Source: Rhodoferax potami
GTDB lineage: Bacteria > Pseudomonadota > Gammaproteobacteria > Burkholderiales > Burkholderiaceae_C
NCBI RefSeq assembly: GCF_032193765.1
Contig: NZ_JAVBIJ010000001.1
Coordinates: forward strand, 310,001-374,000
Direction: 5' to 3'
Length of the DNA: 64,000 bases
Part shown: piece after piece, positions 16,516-24,917 of the stretch
Numbering within the stretch: position 1 is the stretch's first letter
Layout of the letters: each line of letters begins with the position of its first letter
Made by a program: the position numbers and the translations under genes
Notes under the pieces: generated by a model
The model's database searches: none
What the model was told of the DNA's origin: nothing
Seen by the model: only the letters and a program-made list of their open reading frames with translations

Positions 16516-17346
16516 CTACATGGCCCAGATGCGCGGATCTTGCCCTGCCATCTGCCACGCCTGCGCGCGCCACTGCTGGCGCACCGTGCGCAAGAGCTGC
16601 ATGGCCGGCTCTACCGTGGGTGCCAACACCCGTACCACCAGTGTGCGGGTGTTGGGGCTGGTTACGCCGCCGGTGGGTGCGAGCGGGTGCTCCCGCAAGG
16701 TGTCGCGGGCGAGGTCGATCAGGGCTTCTTTGTCCGAACGCTTCCAGGGGGTGCCACTTGCAAAAAACAAAGTTGCGAGGCAGCGGTGGCCTGCGAGGCC
16801 AGTGGGCCCGTCCATCAAGCGTTGGTCGTCGGCACGCAGGCGACCACGCTCCAGCCAAACGCCGGGTATCTCGAGGTGCTGGTCGAGCCAACCGCTCACA
16901 AAAGGCAGCTTGGCATGGGGCAGGCCGAGTGCCGTGATGTCCCAGCCTATGCACTGTGCACCAGGTGCGAGGTTCAGTTGCAGTTTGTTGATCGCGTTGC
17001 ACGCGTCGTAGCAAATGGCCTCCAGGGGGAGCCATTCCAGGCGCGCGTCTTCTTGCAGGTGCAGGCGGGTAGTTTGGGTGGCGACCGGGCCGTCCGAGCG
17101 GTAAAACCGGGTCGCACCCGGGGTGGTAACCAGCCCGTGTGCTCCGGGGCCGACCGACACATTCAGCTCCAAGGTGTCACCACCGACCAAGCCGCCGGGC
17201 GGATGCACTAGTACGTTGTGGCAGATGGTGTCGCCCTCGGGGTAGAGGCTTTGCAAAATCCGGAGTGGGCCGCTATGGTCATAGCGGGCCACACAGCGCT
17301 GGTTCTCGACCTGGTAGTTGAGGCTTAAACGGGCATGCCAAACCAT
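16516..17346 (-). CDS. ureD: Urease accessory protein UreD
   Basis: 276 residues. UreD features: RCVARYDHSGPLRILQSLYPEG, CHNVLVHPPGGLVGGDTLELNV, HGLVTTPGATRFYRSDG and LEWLPLEAICYDAC. UreD works with UreF and UreG to deliver nickel to apo-urease. The gene begins three bases after an ABC permease gene of the NitT/TauT type, so it looks like the last transport-operon gene. No ureA, ureB, ureC, ureE, ureF or ureG is present in the window on either side, although the urea importer is adjacent. Length is normal for the family. Confidence 0.93.
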   Translation of the reverse strand: MVWHARLSLNYQVENQRCVARYDHSGPLRILQSLYPEGDTICHNVLVHPPGGLVGGDTLELNVSVGPGAHGLVTTPGATRFYRSDGPVATQTTRLHLQEDARLEWLPLEAICYDACNAINKLQLNLAPGAQCIGWDITALGLPHAKLPFVSGWLDQHLEIPGVWLERGRLRADDQRLMDGPTGLAGHRCLATLFFASGTPWKRSDKEALIDLARDTLREHPLAPTGGVTSPNTRTLVVRVLAPTVEPAMQLLRTVRQQWRAQAWQMAGQDPRIWAM

Positions 17347-17349
17347 ACA

Positions 17350-18117
17350 TCAATGGTTCTGCGAGCCACGGTGCGCCCAGCCGGTGGTGCGCTTTTCAAT
17401 GGCGCTGAACAGCTCGTACATCACCATGGCCATCGCCCCCACCACCACCAAACCGGCAAAGGCCAAGCCCATTTGCATCGCGGAGCCCGCGCTGATGAGC
17501 AAGTAACCAATGCCTTCATTAGCCGCTGTCATCTCGGACACCGTAGTGCCCACAAATGCCAGGGTAATGGCGACTTTGAGCGAGCCATAAAAGTAAGGCA
17601 TGGAGCGGGGCAGGCCCACTTTCATGAGCACGTCCCAGCGCTTGGCGCCTAGCACCCGCAGCACATCTTCGAGCTCAGGCTCCAAGGTGGCCAGACCGGT
17701 GGCAATGTTCACCATGATCGGGAAAAAGCTGATCAGGAAGGCTGTGAGGATGGCAGGGCCCACGCCAATGCCGAACCACACCACCAAAATCGGCACAAAT
17801 GCCGCCTTAGGCAGCGCGTTAAACGCTGTCATCAGCGGGTACACCGCAGCGTAAGCTAGGCGCGAACTGCCGATTACAAAGCCCAGCAACACACCCACCA
17901 CAATAGCAATGCCAAAGCCCGCCATGGTCACCCAGAAGGTGCGCCATGCGTGGCCGGCGATGATGCCTTTGAACTCCCAGAACTGCGTCCAGATCCGCCA
18001 AGGGCTCGGGAACACAAACTCCGACACATCCAGCGCGCTACAAAGCACTTGCCACAGGGCAATGAAAAACACCAGCAACACCCAGGGTGCCCACGCTTCA
18101 ACTCGTTTGTTTGTCAT
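17350..18117 (-). CDS. ABC transporter permease, NitT/TauT (SsuC-like) family
   Basis: 255 residues from the ATG at 18117; the longer frame upstream runs into the ATPase gene and looks like shadow. About six hydrophobic helices (PWVLLVFFIALWQVLCSALDV; TFWVTMAGFGIAIVVGVLLGFVIG) and the EAA motif region (LRVLGAKRWDVLMKVGLPRSMPYFYGSLKVA) identify a BPD_transp_1 permease. It lies between the ATPase gene (eight-base gap) and ureD (three-base gap), so the three are one transcript. The substrate is not deducible from the permease. Confidence 0.92.
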   Translation of the reverse strand: MTNKRVEAWAPWVLLVFFIALWQVLCSALDVSEFVFPSPWRIWTQFWEFKGIIAGHAWRTFWVTMAGFGIAIVVGVLLGFVIGSSRLAYAAVYPLMTAFNALPKAAFVPILVVWFGIGVGPAILTAFLISFFPIMVNIATGLATLEPELEDVLRVLGAKRWDVLMKVGLPRSMPYFYGSLKVAITLAFVGTTVSEMTAANEGIGYLLISAGSAMQMGLAFAGLVVVGAMAMVMYELFSAIEKRTTGWAHRGSQNH

Positions 18118-18125
18118 GGGCCGCC

Positions 18126-18965
18126 TTATTGGGTAATGGCACCGGATGCCGCAGGCGCAGTCGAGCGCATGGCGCCGATGTGCCCGCGCAGCTCGTGCAC
18201 GATGTCGGTGAACTCTTTGGTGTAGGTGATCTCGAGGTCGCGCGGGCGCGGCAGGTCGATCTCGCGTTTCACCACAAAGCGGCCGGGGCTCTTGCTCATC
18301 ACGTAGACCGTGTTGGCCAGAAACACCGATTCGCGCAGGTCGTGCGTCACCAGAATCACGTTGAACTGCTGCTCGGTCCACAGGTCGCGCAAGATGCACC
18401 ACAGTTCTTCGCGGGTGAACGCGTCCAGTGCGCCAAAGGGCTCGTCGAGCAAGAGCATCTTGGGTTCATGGATCAGTGCGCGGCAAATACTCGCCCGCTG
18501 CTGCATGCCGCCCGAGAGCTGCCAAGGGAACTTGTCCTCATAGCCGCCCAAGCCCACTTTTTGTAGCAGCTTGCGCGCGCGCTCTTCGTATTCCTTGCGT
18601 TTGGCTTTGAAGTTGCTGCGGTAGGGCTCTACGATTTCCAACGGCAACAGCACGTTGTCCACGGTGGTGCGCCACGGCAGCAACGACGGCGCCTGAAAGG
18701 CCATGCCGGAAATCTTCAGGGGCCCGGTGACAGGCTCGTTGTCGATCAGGATCTTGCCCTTGGAGGGCATTTTCAAGCCGGTGGTCAGCTTCATGAAGGT
18801 GGACTTGCCGCAGCCCGATGGGCCGACGATGGCGATGAACTCGCCTTTACGCACCTTGAGGTCGATGGCTTCGACCGCAAAGTGGTTCTGCTTCAGCAGC
18901 TCATCGTTATAGGCAAGCCAGACATCCTGAAAATCAACAAACCAGGGGGATGCTGGTGTTGTCAT
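18126..18965 (-). CDS. ABC transporter ATP-binding protein, NitT/TauT family
   Basis: 279 residues. Walker A GPSGCGKST, signature LSGGMQQRASICRAL, Walker B MLLLDEPFGALDAFTRE and switch His in VILVTHDLRES are all intact. The C-terminal PRPRDLEITYTKEFTDIVHELRGHIG matches the SsuB/TauB/NrtD group. It starts two bases after the stop of the substrate-binding protein gene, confirming a three-component importer. Candidate substrates given the neighbours are purine or ureide compounds, but this is inference. Confidence 0.92.
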   Translation of the reverse strand: MTTPASPWFVDFQDVWLAYNDELLKQNHFAVEAIDLKVRKGEFIAIVGPSGCGKSTFMKLTTGLKMPSKGKILIDNEPVTGPLKISGMAFQAPSLLPWRTTVDNVLLPLEIVEPYRSNFKAKRKEYEERARKLLQKVGLGGYEDKFPWQLSGGMQQRASICRALIHEPKMLLLDEPFGALDAFTREELWCILRDLWTEQQFNVILVTHDLRESVFLANTVYVMSKSPGRFVVKREIDLPRPRDLEITYTKEFTDIVHELRGHIGAMRSTAPAASGAITQ

Positions 18966-18967
18966 GC

Positions 18968-19996
18968 TTATTTCTTGGGCAGGATGTTGAGCTCAGCCTT
19001 GGAGGGCAAGTAGCTGGCATTCCACACCACATCGGGGTTGATGCGGGTTTTGGTGTTGAACGCGTCTGACACCTGGGACGCCATCAGCGACAGGCGCGGT
19101 CCGTTGACCTGGCCAAAGCCTTCCGCGCGGGCATTGGCGCTGTTGATGACGGTATCGATGGCCAGCTTGAGGCGGCGTGTTTCCAGGTCCGCGTTGATGA
19201 TGCCGTCGCGCGCCTTCACATCAGCAATCGCCGCAGAGGGGTTGGCGATCACGTCTTTGGCGCCCTTGGCAAACGCGGCCAGGAAGGCCTTCACTGCAGC
19301 CGGGTTGTCTTTGAGAATCTTGGGCGAAGCGATGATCGCGTTGCCATACAGCTTCACGCCGAATTCGGGGTAAGGCAGGATCACCACGTCTTCTGACTTG
19401 ACGCCACGCGCTTCCAAGTTCAACAGCGAGGTGAAGGTGAAGCCGGTAATCGCGTCCACATCACCACGGGCGAGCATGGTTTCGCGCAGGGGTGGGTCCA
19501 TCGCGGTCCACTGCACGCCGCTCACATTGTTGGCCTTGGCAAAAATGGGGAAGGCGCGGCGGCCAGCGTCAAACACGGGTGCGCCGAGCTTTTTGCCGTT
19601 CAAATCGGCTGGCGTCTTGATGCCGGACTTTTTGAGCGCCATCACCGAAGCGGGCGTGTCGTTGTAGACCATCATCACGGCGATGGGCTTGTTGGGTGCA
19701 TCCGGGTTGTTGGCGTGGAATTCCATCAGCGCAGCCAGATCGGCAAAGCCCATGTCATAAGCGCCAGACGCCACGCGGGTCACCGCACCGCCCGAGCCGT
19801 TGCCGGCGTCGATGGTCACATCCAACCTGGCATCCTTGAAGTAGCCCTTGGCCGCAGGTGTCAAAAACAAGGCGGAGGGACCCTCAAAGCGCCAGTCCAA
19901 CTGGAACTTGATCGGCGTGCTTTGGGCCATGGCAGAACCGGCGGCCACTGTGGCGGCGGCAAATGCGATCGCGTGGAGAAACTGGCGTTTTTTCAT
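18968..19996 (-). CDS. ABC transporter substrate-binding protein, NMT1/THI5-like
   Basis: 342 residues from the ATG at 19996. A signal peptide (LHAIAFAAATVAAGSAMAQS) precedes an NMT1-type fold: IKFQLDWRFEGPSALFLTPAAKGYFKDARLDVTID, GNGSGGAVTRVASGAYDMGFADLAALM and LPYPEFGVKLYGNAII. Family members bind pyrimidines, nitrogen-rich aromatics, sulfonates or nitrate. Next to urea and urate genes, a nitrogen heterocycle is a reasonable guess. First gene of the ABC-ureD operon. Confidence 0.88.
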   Translation of the reverse strand: MKKRQFLHAIAFAAATVAAGSAMAQSTPIKFQLDWRFEGPSALFLTPAAKGYFKDARLDVTIDAGNGSGGAVTRVASGAYDMGFADLAALMEFHANNPDAPNKPIAVMMVYNDTPASVMALKKSGIKTPADLNGKKLGAPVFDAGRRAFPIFAKANNVSGVQWTAMDPPLRETMLARGDVDAITGFTFTSLLNLEARGVKSEDVVILPYPEFGVKLYGNAIIASPKILKDNPAAVKAFLAAFAKGAKDVIANPSAAIADVKARDGIINADLETRRLKLAIDTVINSANARAEGFGQVNGPRLSLMASQVSDAFNTKTRINPDVVWNASYLPSKAELNILPKK

Positions 19997-20041
19997 GGAA
20001 ATTCCTTCATGGTTTTCGGATGCCAACGGTCAAGCAAGAAG

Positions 20042-20062
20042 AATGCCCAACTTTGGGGCATT
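20042..20062. promoter_or_regulatory. Perfect 7-bp stem hairpin upstream of the NMT1-type ABC operon
   Basis: AATGCCC (20042-20048) and GGGCATT (20056-20062) form a perfect stem with a seven-base loop inside the 211-bp gap between the M20 gene and the binding-protein gene. In the minus direction it is followed by CTTCTTG, a poor T-tract, so it could be a weak terminator for the M20 gene or a leader structure. Nothing else distinctive was seen in this gap. Confidence 0.4.
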
Positions 20063-20207
20063 GCTCTTTCCAAGTTCATTCTGCGCGCTGGGGGTGGGTT
20101 CTAATGTTGGGGTTTATCTGGGTGTGACTCGCCCCATAACACTTCGATACCTGCGAACCTCCTAATGGGTGTTGGTGGGGGTGCTGCGAGTGGACGCAGT
20201 CAGGCCC

Positions 20208-21440
20208 TCAGCCTTTCAACAAATCTAATAGCGTTCGCGCGACTACCTTTGTCGCTTTGCGCAGGTCGTCCAAACTCACCCGCTCGTCAGCCCGTTTGGC
20301 GTGAGATTCCAGCACCGTGCGGGGGCCAGCACCGTAGATGACACCGGGAATGCCGCGCTCAGAGAATAAGCGCACATCGGTATAGAGCGGGGTGCCCATG
20401 GCGGGGATGGGTTCGCCAAACAAGGCTTCGCCATGTTTTTGCAGCGCATCCACCAATGGCTTGTTACCTGCCAAGGGACGCATGGAATTGGCCAGCAGCA
20501 GGCGCTTGATGTCTACCGAGATGCCGGGCACTTGGGCTGCTGCGTCGGCAATCACTTTTCGGATGGAGGCTTCCACTTCAGTGGGGTTTTCCTCAGGGAT
20601 CATGCGGCGGTCTAGTTTGAAGACCACTTTGCCGGGCACCACATTGGTGTTGGTGCCACCTTCGATGCGGCCCACGTTCAGGTAAGGGTGGTTGATACCG
20701 TCCACATCCGACGTGACCTGTTTGTAGAGCGTGTTCTGGGCGTACAGCGCGTTCAAGATGTGCACCGCGCCTTGCAGGGCGTCCACACCACTTTCAGGAA
20801 TGGCTGCGTGCGCCATCTTGCCGTGTACGGTCACTTCCATTTGAAGGCAGCCGTTGTGTGCGGTGATCACCTCGTACGAAAACCCGGCCGCCAGCAGCAG
20901 ATCTGGCTTGGTGAGCCCTTTTTCCAGTAACCAGCCCGGGCCGAGTTCGCCGCCGAATTCTTCGTCGTAGGTGAATAGCAACTCCACACCGCCCTTGAGC
21001 GGCAGACCCAAAGATTCGAGGGCTCGCACCGCAAAGGTGTAGCTGGAGAAATCACTCTTACTGACCGCAGTGGCGCGGCCGTACATGTTGCCGTCGGCAA
21101 TCTCGCCGCCGTAGGGGTCATGCGTCCAGCCTTCGCCGGGTGGCACCACGTCGCCGTGGGCATTCAAGCCGATGGTGATGCCGCCGGCCGAGTAAGGGCG
21201 GCGCACCACCAGATTGGTGATGCTTTGCACGCCGGCAGCCTGCACTTCACTGGCGGGCACGCTGTGTTTCTCGGCCTGCAGACCCATGGCGGCCAGCAGC
21301 TCGGCGGTGCGGTCTGCGTGCGGTGCGTTGTTGCCGGGCGGGGTGTCGGTGGGCACGCGCACCAGTTCTTGCAGAAAGCGCACTTGCTCGTCAAAGTGCG
21401 CGTCAATCCAGGTGTCGAGTTGTTCGTAGGGGGTGGTCAT
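20208..21440 (-). CDS. M20 family metallopeptidase (ArgE/DapE-like)
   Basis: 410 residues from the ATG at 21440, overlapping the stop of the preceding fusion gene by four bases. M20 signatures: LNAHGDVVPPGEGWTHDPYGG with metal-binding His and Asp, FTYDEEFGGELGP with the Glu-Glu pair, a dimerisation domain (MAHAAIPESGVDALQGAVHIL) and the late RADERVSLDDL. These zinc enzymes cleave amide bonds of small substrates. Location in the ureide operon suggests a ureido or carbamoyl amide substrate, but ArgE/DapE-like activity on N-acyl amino acids cannot be excluded. Confidence 0.87.
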   Translation of the reverse strand: MTTPYEQLDTWIDAHFDEQVRFLQELVRVPTDTPPGNNAPHADRTAELLAAMGLQAEKHSVPASEVQAAGVQSITNLVVRRPYSAGGITIGLNAHGDVVPPGEGWTHDPYGGEIADGNMYGRATAVSKSDFSSYTFAVRALESLGLPLKGGVELLFTYDEEFGGELGPGWLLEKGLTKPDLLLAAGFSYEVITAHNGCLQMEVTVHGKMAHAAIPESGVDALQGAVHILNALYAQNTLYKQVTSDVDGINHPYLNVGRIEGGTNTNVVPGKVVFKLDRRMIPEENPTEVEASIRKVIADAAAQVPGISVDIKRLLLANSMRPLAGNKPLVDALQKHGEALFGEPIPAMGTPLYTDVRLFSERGIPGVIYGAGPRTVLESHAKRADERVSLDDLRKATKVVARTLLDLLKG

Positions 21441-23255
21441 GGGTGTGTATGTTCTTGGGCCAGTTGATGCAGCAGGTGGCTGAGCGCATCTACTGCGAGT
21501 TGCATGTCGTCGCTGGTGGTCGATTCCAGCGGGTTGTGGCTGATGCCGGAATTCTGGCCGCGTACAAACAGCATGGCCTGCGGCAGGATGGTGTGCAGCT
21601 TCATGGCATCGTGGCCGGCGCCGCTGGGCATGCGGTGCAGGGGTACACCCAGTGCGGTTACTGCGGCTTCCCAGCGCTGCTGCCATTCGGGCGCGCTGGG
21701 CGCGGCGCTGGCTTGCATGGTGCGGGTGAGGCTGTGGTGCAGGCCGCGGCGCTCGCAAATCAGGCGCAGGCCGGTGAGCACTTTGGCCTCCAGTGCATCG
21801 CGCTGCACATCGGATGGTGCGCGCAAATCCAGGGAAAAGGTGCAGCGCCCGGGCACCACATTGATGGAGCCATTGGGCACTTGCAGCTGCCCCACGGTGC
21901 CTACCGAGTCACCATCTTGGGTGGCGCAGTGTTCGACCAGCAAAATCAGCTCGGCCACCGCAGCGGCGGCGTCACGGCGCTGGCCCATGGGCGTCGTGCC
22001 TGCGTGGCTGGCCATGCCGGTGATCTCGCCCACATAACGCACGCTGGCGTTGATGGAGGTGACCACGCCCAACGGAATGTCCAGCGCGTTGAGCACCGGG
22101 CCTTGTTCGATATGGACCTCCACAAAGCCTTGGTAGTCGGCAGGGTTGCGGCGGATGGCGCCAATAGCGTTCACATCCAACCCCGCTTTCGCCATGGCGT
22201 CGCGCATGGCAATGCCGTCTGCGTCCGTTTGGTCCAGCCAGGCGGGGTCAAAGTCGCCGGTGAGTGCGCCAGAGCCCAGAAAGGTGGCTTTGTAGCGCTG
22301 GCCTTCTTCTTCGGCAAAGGCCACTACTTCCAGCGCATAGGGCAGGCGCTGGCCCCGGGCCTTGAGCGCTTGCACACAGGCGAGTGGCACGTAAATTCCC
22401 AAGCGACCGTCGTACTTGCCACCGTTGCGCACGGTGTCATAGTGGCTGCCGGTCAGCAGGGTTTTGGATGAAATAGGGCCTTGGCGCTCGTCGGATGTGC
22501 GCGGGTAGCTATCACTTTCATAGCGCCCCACCACATTACCCACCGCATCGATGGTGGCGCTGTCGCAGCCAGCAGCCAGCATATCTGCTTGGATCTGGCG
22601 GGCGCAGGCTAGGTGCGCATCGGTCAGGTAGGTCACGGTGAGTTGGCCGGTCCCCACATAGGCTGCGTCAGTGTGTTGGGCCAGCGCCTCCTGCCAGTCC
22701 CACACCTGCTGGCCTTGGGTGGGTGTGTAGCCAAACTTGTCGTTGAGACGGATTTCGGCAATGCGGTGCACATTGCGCAGGCATTCGGCTAACTCAAAGT
22801 CCGGGTGACCTTGCACGCGGCGCTCCAGCGTGGCGATGATCTCCGCTTTGGAGAGGCCTGTACCGCGCGGGCCGCGTACTGCAAGGATGAAGGGGAAACC
22901 GAAACGCGCGTTGTACTCTGCATTCAGGCGCTGAATTTTGTCGAACTCGGCGGGCGTGCAATGCGTGAGGCCGGCCTTGCTTTGCTCATTGGTGCTCTCG
23001 GCAGTGAGGCTTTGGTCCACCATCGCCTTGCCGGCCAATTCGGGGTGGGCCCGCAAGAGGGCGAGCTGGGGTTCGCGCCCTGCCGCGGCCACCACTTGCA
23101 CCATGCCATGTTTGAAGGCCGCGAGTGACACAAAGGGCCGTTGTTGCAAGGCCGTTTCCACAATCCACGGAGAGTGCTCGTACAAGCCGTTCGAGGCGTT
23201 GTGCAGCTTCGGCCAATGGCAGGGTGTTGAGTTGTTCCAGTGTCAGTGTGTTCAT
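21437..23255 (-). CDS. UraD (OHCU decarboxylase)-allantoate amidohydrolase fusion, frameshifted near the N-terminus
   Basis: The ATG at 23255, five bases past the puuE stop, begins a UraD-like N-terminus (MNTLTLEQLNTLPLAEAAQ, RLERL). The next UraD motif, YEHSPWIVE, is read in a different frame that opens from a TTG at 23185 and runs to 21437. Removing one base near 23183-23186 would join them as RLERL-YEHSPW. The downstream frame carries the rest of UraD (catalytic-type His in AHPELAG, LTAESTNEQSKAGL, FGFPFILAVRG), then an M20 allantoate amidohydrolase (TGSHYDTVRNGGKYDG, AEEEGQRY, HIEQGPVL, SGAGHDAM). If TTG is used, about 24 N-terminal residues are lost. Together the domains decarboxylate OHCU to allantoin and hydrolyse allantoate. 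Confidence 0.8.
22508..22524. repeat. Possible degenerate fragment of the dispersed repeat hairpin
   Basis: GCTAT-CACTTTC-ATAGC has the same GCTAT(7)ATAGC form as the hairpin end of the 49-bp repeat at 5927-5975. It lies inside the UraD-allantoate amidohydrolase gene at its domain junction. The remaining landmarks (GCGCA, GCGCT) are missing, so it may be chance. Confidence 0.25.
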
Positions 23256-23258
23256 CAC

Positions 23259-24212
23259 TCAGCCTTGGTAGGGGTGCGTAGCTTTCCAGTGCCGCGCAAT
23301 GTCGATGCGTCGTGCCACCCACACGTTTTCATGTTGGGTGATGTGGTCCAGAAAGCGCTGCAAGGCGGTGATGCGACCCGGGCGCCCCAGCAGGCGGCAG
23401 TGCATGCCTATGCTCATCATCTTGGGCGCATTCAGGCCATCAGGGTCGCCTTCGGCGTAGAGCGCGTTGAAGGTGTCCTTCATGTACTGGAAGAACGGGT
23501 CTGCGTACGAGTAGCCCTGGGGGAGGGCAAAGCGCATGTCGTTGCAATCCAGGGTGTAGGGCACGATAAGTTGGGGCACCACGCTGCCGTCGGTCTTTTG
23601 CACCTTCATCCAGAAGGGCAGGTCGTCGCCGTAGTAGTCGCTGTCGTATTCAAAGCCGCCGTAGTCGGCCACCAGGCGGCGGGTGCGCGGGCTGTCTCGG
23701 CCGGTGTACCAGCCCAACGGTCTTTCACCGGTGAGCTTTTCGATGGCGGCCATGCCCAGCTGCATGTGTTCGCGTTCTTGCGCCTCGTCCATGTTCTGGT
23801 AGTGGATCCAGCGATGGCCATGGCAGGCAATCTCGTGGCCCAGCTCTACCAGTCGTCGGGTCAACTCCGGGTAGCGCTCCAGCGCCATCCCCACGCCGAA
23901 CACCGTCAGCGGCAGGCCGCGTTGTTCGAACTCGCGCAGGATGCGCCACACACCGGCGCGTGAGCCGTATTCGTAAATGCCTTCCATGCTGATGTGGCGG
24001 TCTGGATAGCTGGCCGGGTTGAACATTTCGGAGAGGAATTGTTCAGAGCCTGCGTCTCCGTGCAGCACGCTGTTCTCGCCGCCTTCTTCGTAGTTGAGGA
24101 CAAATTGCACGGCTACGCGGGCCTGGCCGGGCCATTGGGCGTGGGGCACGTGTTCGCCGTACCCCACCAGGTCGCGGGGGTAGGCTTGGGTGGTGTCGTA
24201 GGTGTGATTCAT
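23259..24212 (-). CDS. puuE: Allantoinase PuuE (polysaccharide-deacetylase-like)
   Basis: 317 residues. PuuE family hallmarks: YPRDLVGYGEHVPHAQWPGQARVAVQFVLNYEEGGE, LHGDAGSEQFLSE, DRHISMEGIYEYGSRAGVWRIL, EIACHGHRWIHYQ and GWYTGRDSPRTRRLVADYGGF. Unlike amidohydrolase-type allantoinases this family does not need a carboxylated Lys-bound metal centre. It opens the hydantoin ring of (S)-allantoin to allantoate. Its start overlaps the GntR regulator stop (ATGA), and the UraD gene follows three bases after its stop, so regulator, puuE, uraD-fusion and the M20 gene form one operon. Confidence 0.93.
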   Translation of the reverse strand: MNHTYDTTQAYPRDLVGYGEHVPHAQWPGQARVAVQFVLNYEEGGENSVLHGDAGSEQFLSEMFNPASYPDRHISMEGIYEYGSRAGVWRILREFEQRGLPLTVFGVGMALERYPELTRRLVELGHEIACHGHRWIHYQNMDEAQEREHMQLGMAAIEKLTGERPLGWYTGRDSPRTRRLVADYGGFEYDSDYYGDDLPFWMKVQKTDGSVVPQLIVPYTLDCNDMRFALPQGYSYADPFFQYMKDTFNALYAEGDPDGLNAPKMMSIGMHCRLLGRPGRITALQRFLDHITQHENVWVARRIDIARHWKATHPYQG

Positions 24213-24850
24213 GTCGATTCGTCTGGGGGCAAAGTCAGGCCGGCTTCTACGTGTTGAAGGTGCTCGTCCATCAAGCGCAGGGCCAATGTTTCATCGCGGG
24301 CTTCGAGGGCATCCACCAGTGCAGCATGCTCCTCGTGCGAATGGGCTGCCGAGTCGCTGGACTGGTACATCAGTGTGATCAGGGAGCATCTCGAGAGCAG
24401 ATCCATCAGCATCAATGCCAACACTTCATTGCCCAGCAACTGGGCCATGCGCACATGGAAGTCGCCCAGCACCTCGGTGCGGTTACTGATGGTGCCGCCA
24501 TGGACGGCATTTTGTTCTTCGGCAATGTGTTGGCGCAGGGCATCGATGTGTTCCGGGTTGGCCGCCGCGATGAATGCACGGACCATGCCGGCCTCCAGCA
24601 TCCGGCGCACCGCAAACACCTGCCTCGCCTCGGTCACAGATGGCGCTGCCACAAAGGCGCCGCGTGCCGGCTCCATGTGGATCAGGCGATTGCGCGAAAG
24701 CTGGAACAAGGCCTGCCGGATCAGCGTGCGGGACACGCCGAACTGGTCCGCAAGCTTTTGCTCGGCCAGTTTGGCCCCGGGGGTGAGCTGGTGGTCCACG
24801 ATGGCGGCGGTAATCGCCTCCACGATGAAACCGGTGGTGGTGGTCTCCAT
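24209..24850 (-). CDS. GntR/FCD family transcriptional regulator of the ureide cluster
   Basis: 213 residues from the ATG at 24850. The N-terminal winged helix (VEAITAAIVDHQLTPGAKLAEQKLADQFGVSRTLIRQALFQLSRNRLI) is of the GntR type and the remainder is an all-helical FCD ligand domain with conserved metal/ligand residues (DFHVRMAQLLGNEVL, HEEHAALVDALEARD). It is the first gene of the puuE operon and is transcribed away from uraH; a perfect 14-bp palindrome lies in the 67-bp gap between them. It probably senses a purine breakdown product, though the ligand is inference. Confidence 0.88.
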   Translation of the reverse strand: METTTTGFIVEAITAAIVDHQLTPGAKLAEQKLADQFGVSRTLIRQALFQLSRNRLIHMEPARGAFVAAPSVTEARQVFAVRRMLEAGMVRAFIAAANPEHIDALRQHIAEEQNAVHGGTISNRTEVLGDFHVRMAQLLGNEVLALMLMDLLSRCSLITLMYQSSDSAAHSHEEHAALVDALEARDETLALRLMDEHLQHVEAGLTLPPDEST

Positions 24851-24876
24851 GAAGTCATGATACCGAGAATGACCAA

Positions 24877-24890
24877 AAGTGTATACACTT
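24877..24890. promoter_or_regulatory. Probable GntR operator, perfect 14-bp palindrome
   Basis: AAGTGTATACACTT is an exact palindrome centred in the divergent gap between the GntR gene (start 24850) and uraH (start 24918). FCD-type GntR proteins commonly bind short AT-cored palindromes of this kind, so autoregulation and control of uraH are likely. No second copy was found in the window. Confidence 0.6.
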
Positions 24891-24917
24891 TGCTTTTTCA
24901 ACAGAAAGGCAGGCGCC

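Noticed and set aside
17350..18402. N-terminal extension of the ABC permease to 18402
   Set aside because: It overlaps the ATPase gene for over 250 bases and reads as shadow; the permease similarity begins at the ATG at 18117.
20208..21758. N-terminal extension of the M20 peptidase to 21758
   Set aside because: The extra ~106 residues lie inside the preceding fusion gene, are low-complexity Arg/His/Pro-rich shadow sequence, and the ATG at 21440 has the usual ATGA overlap.
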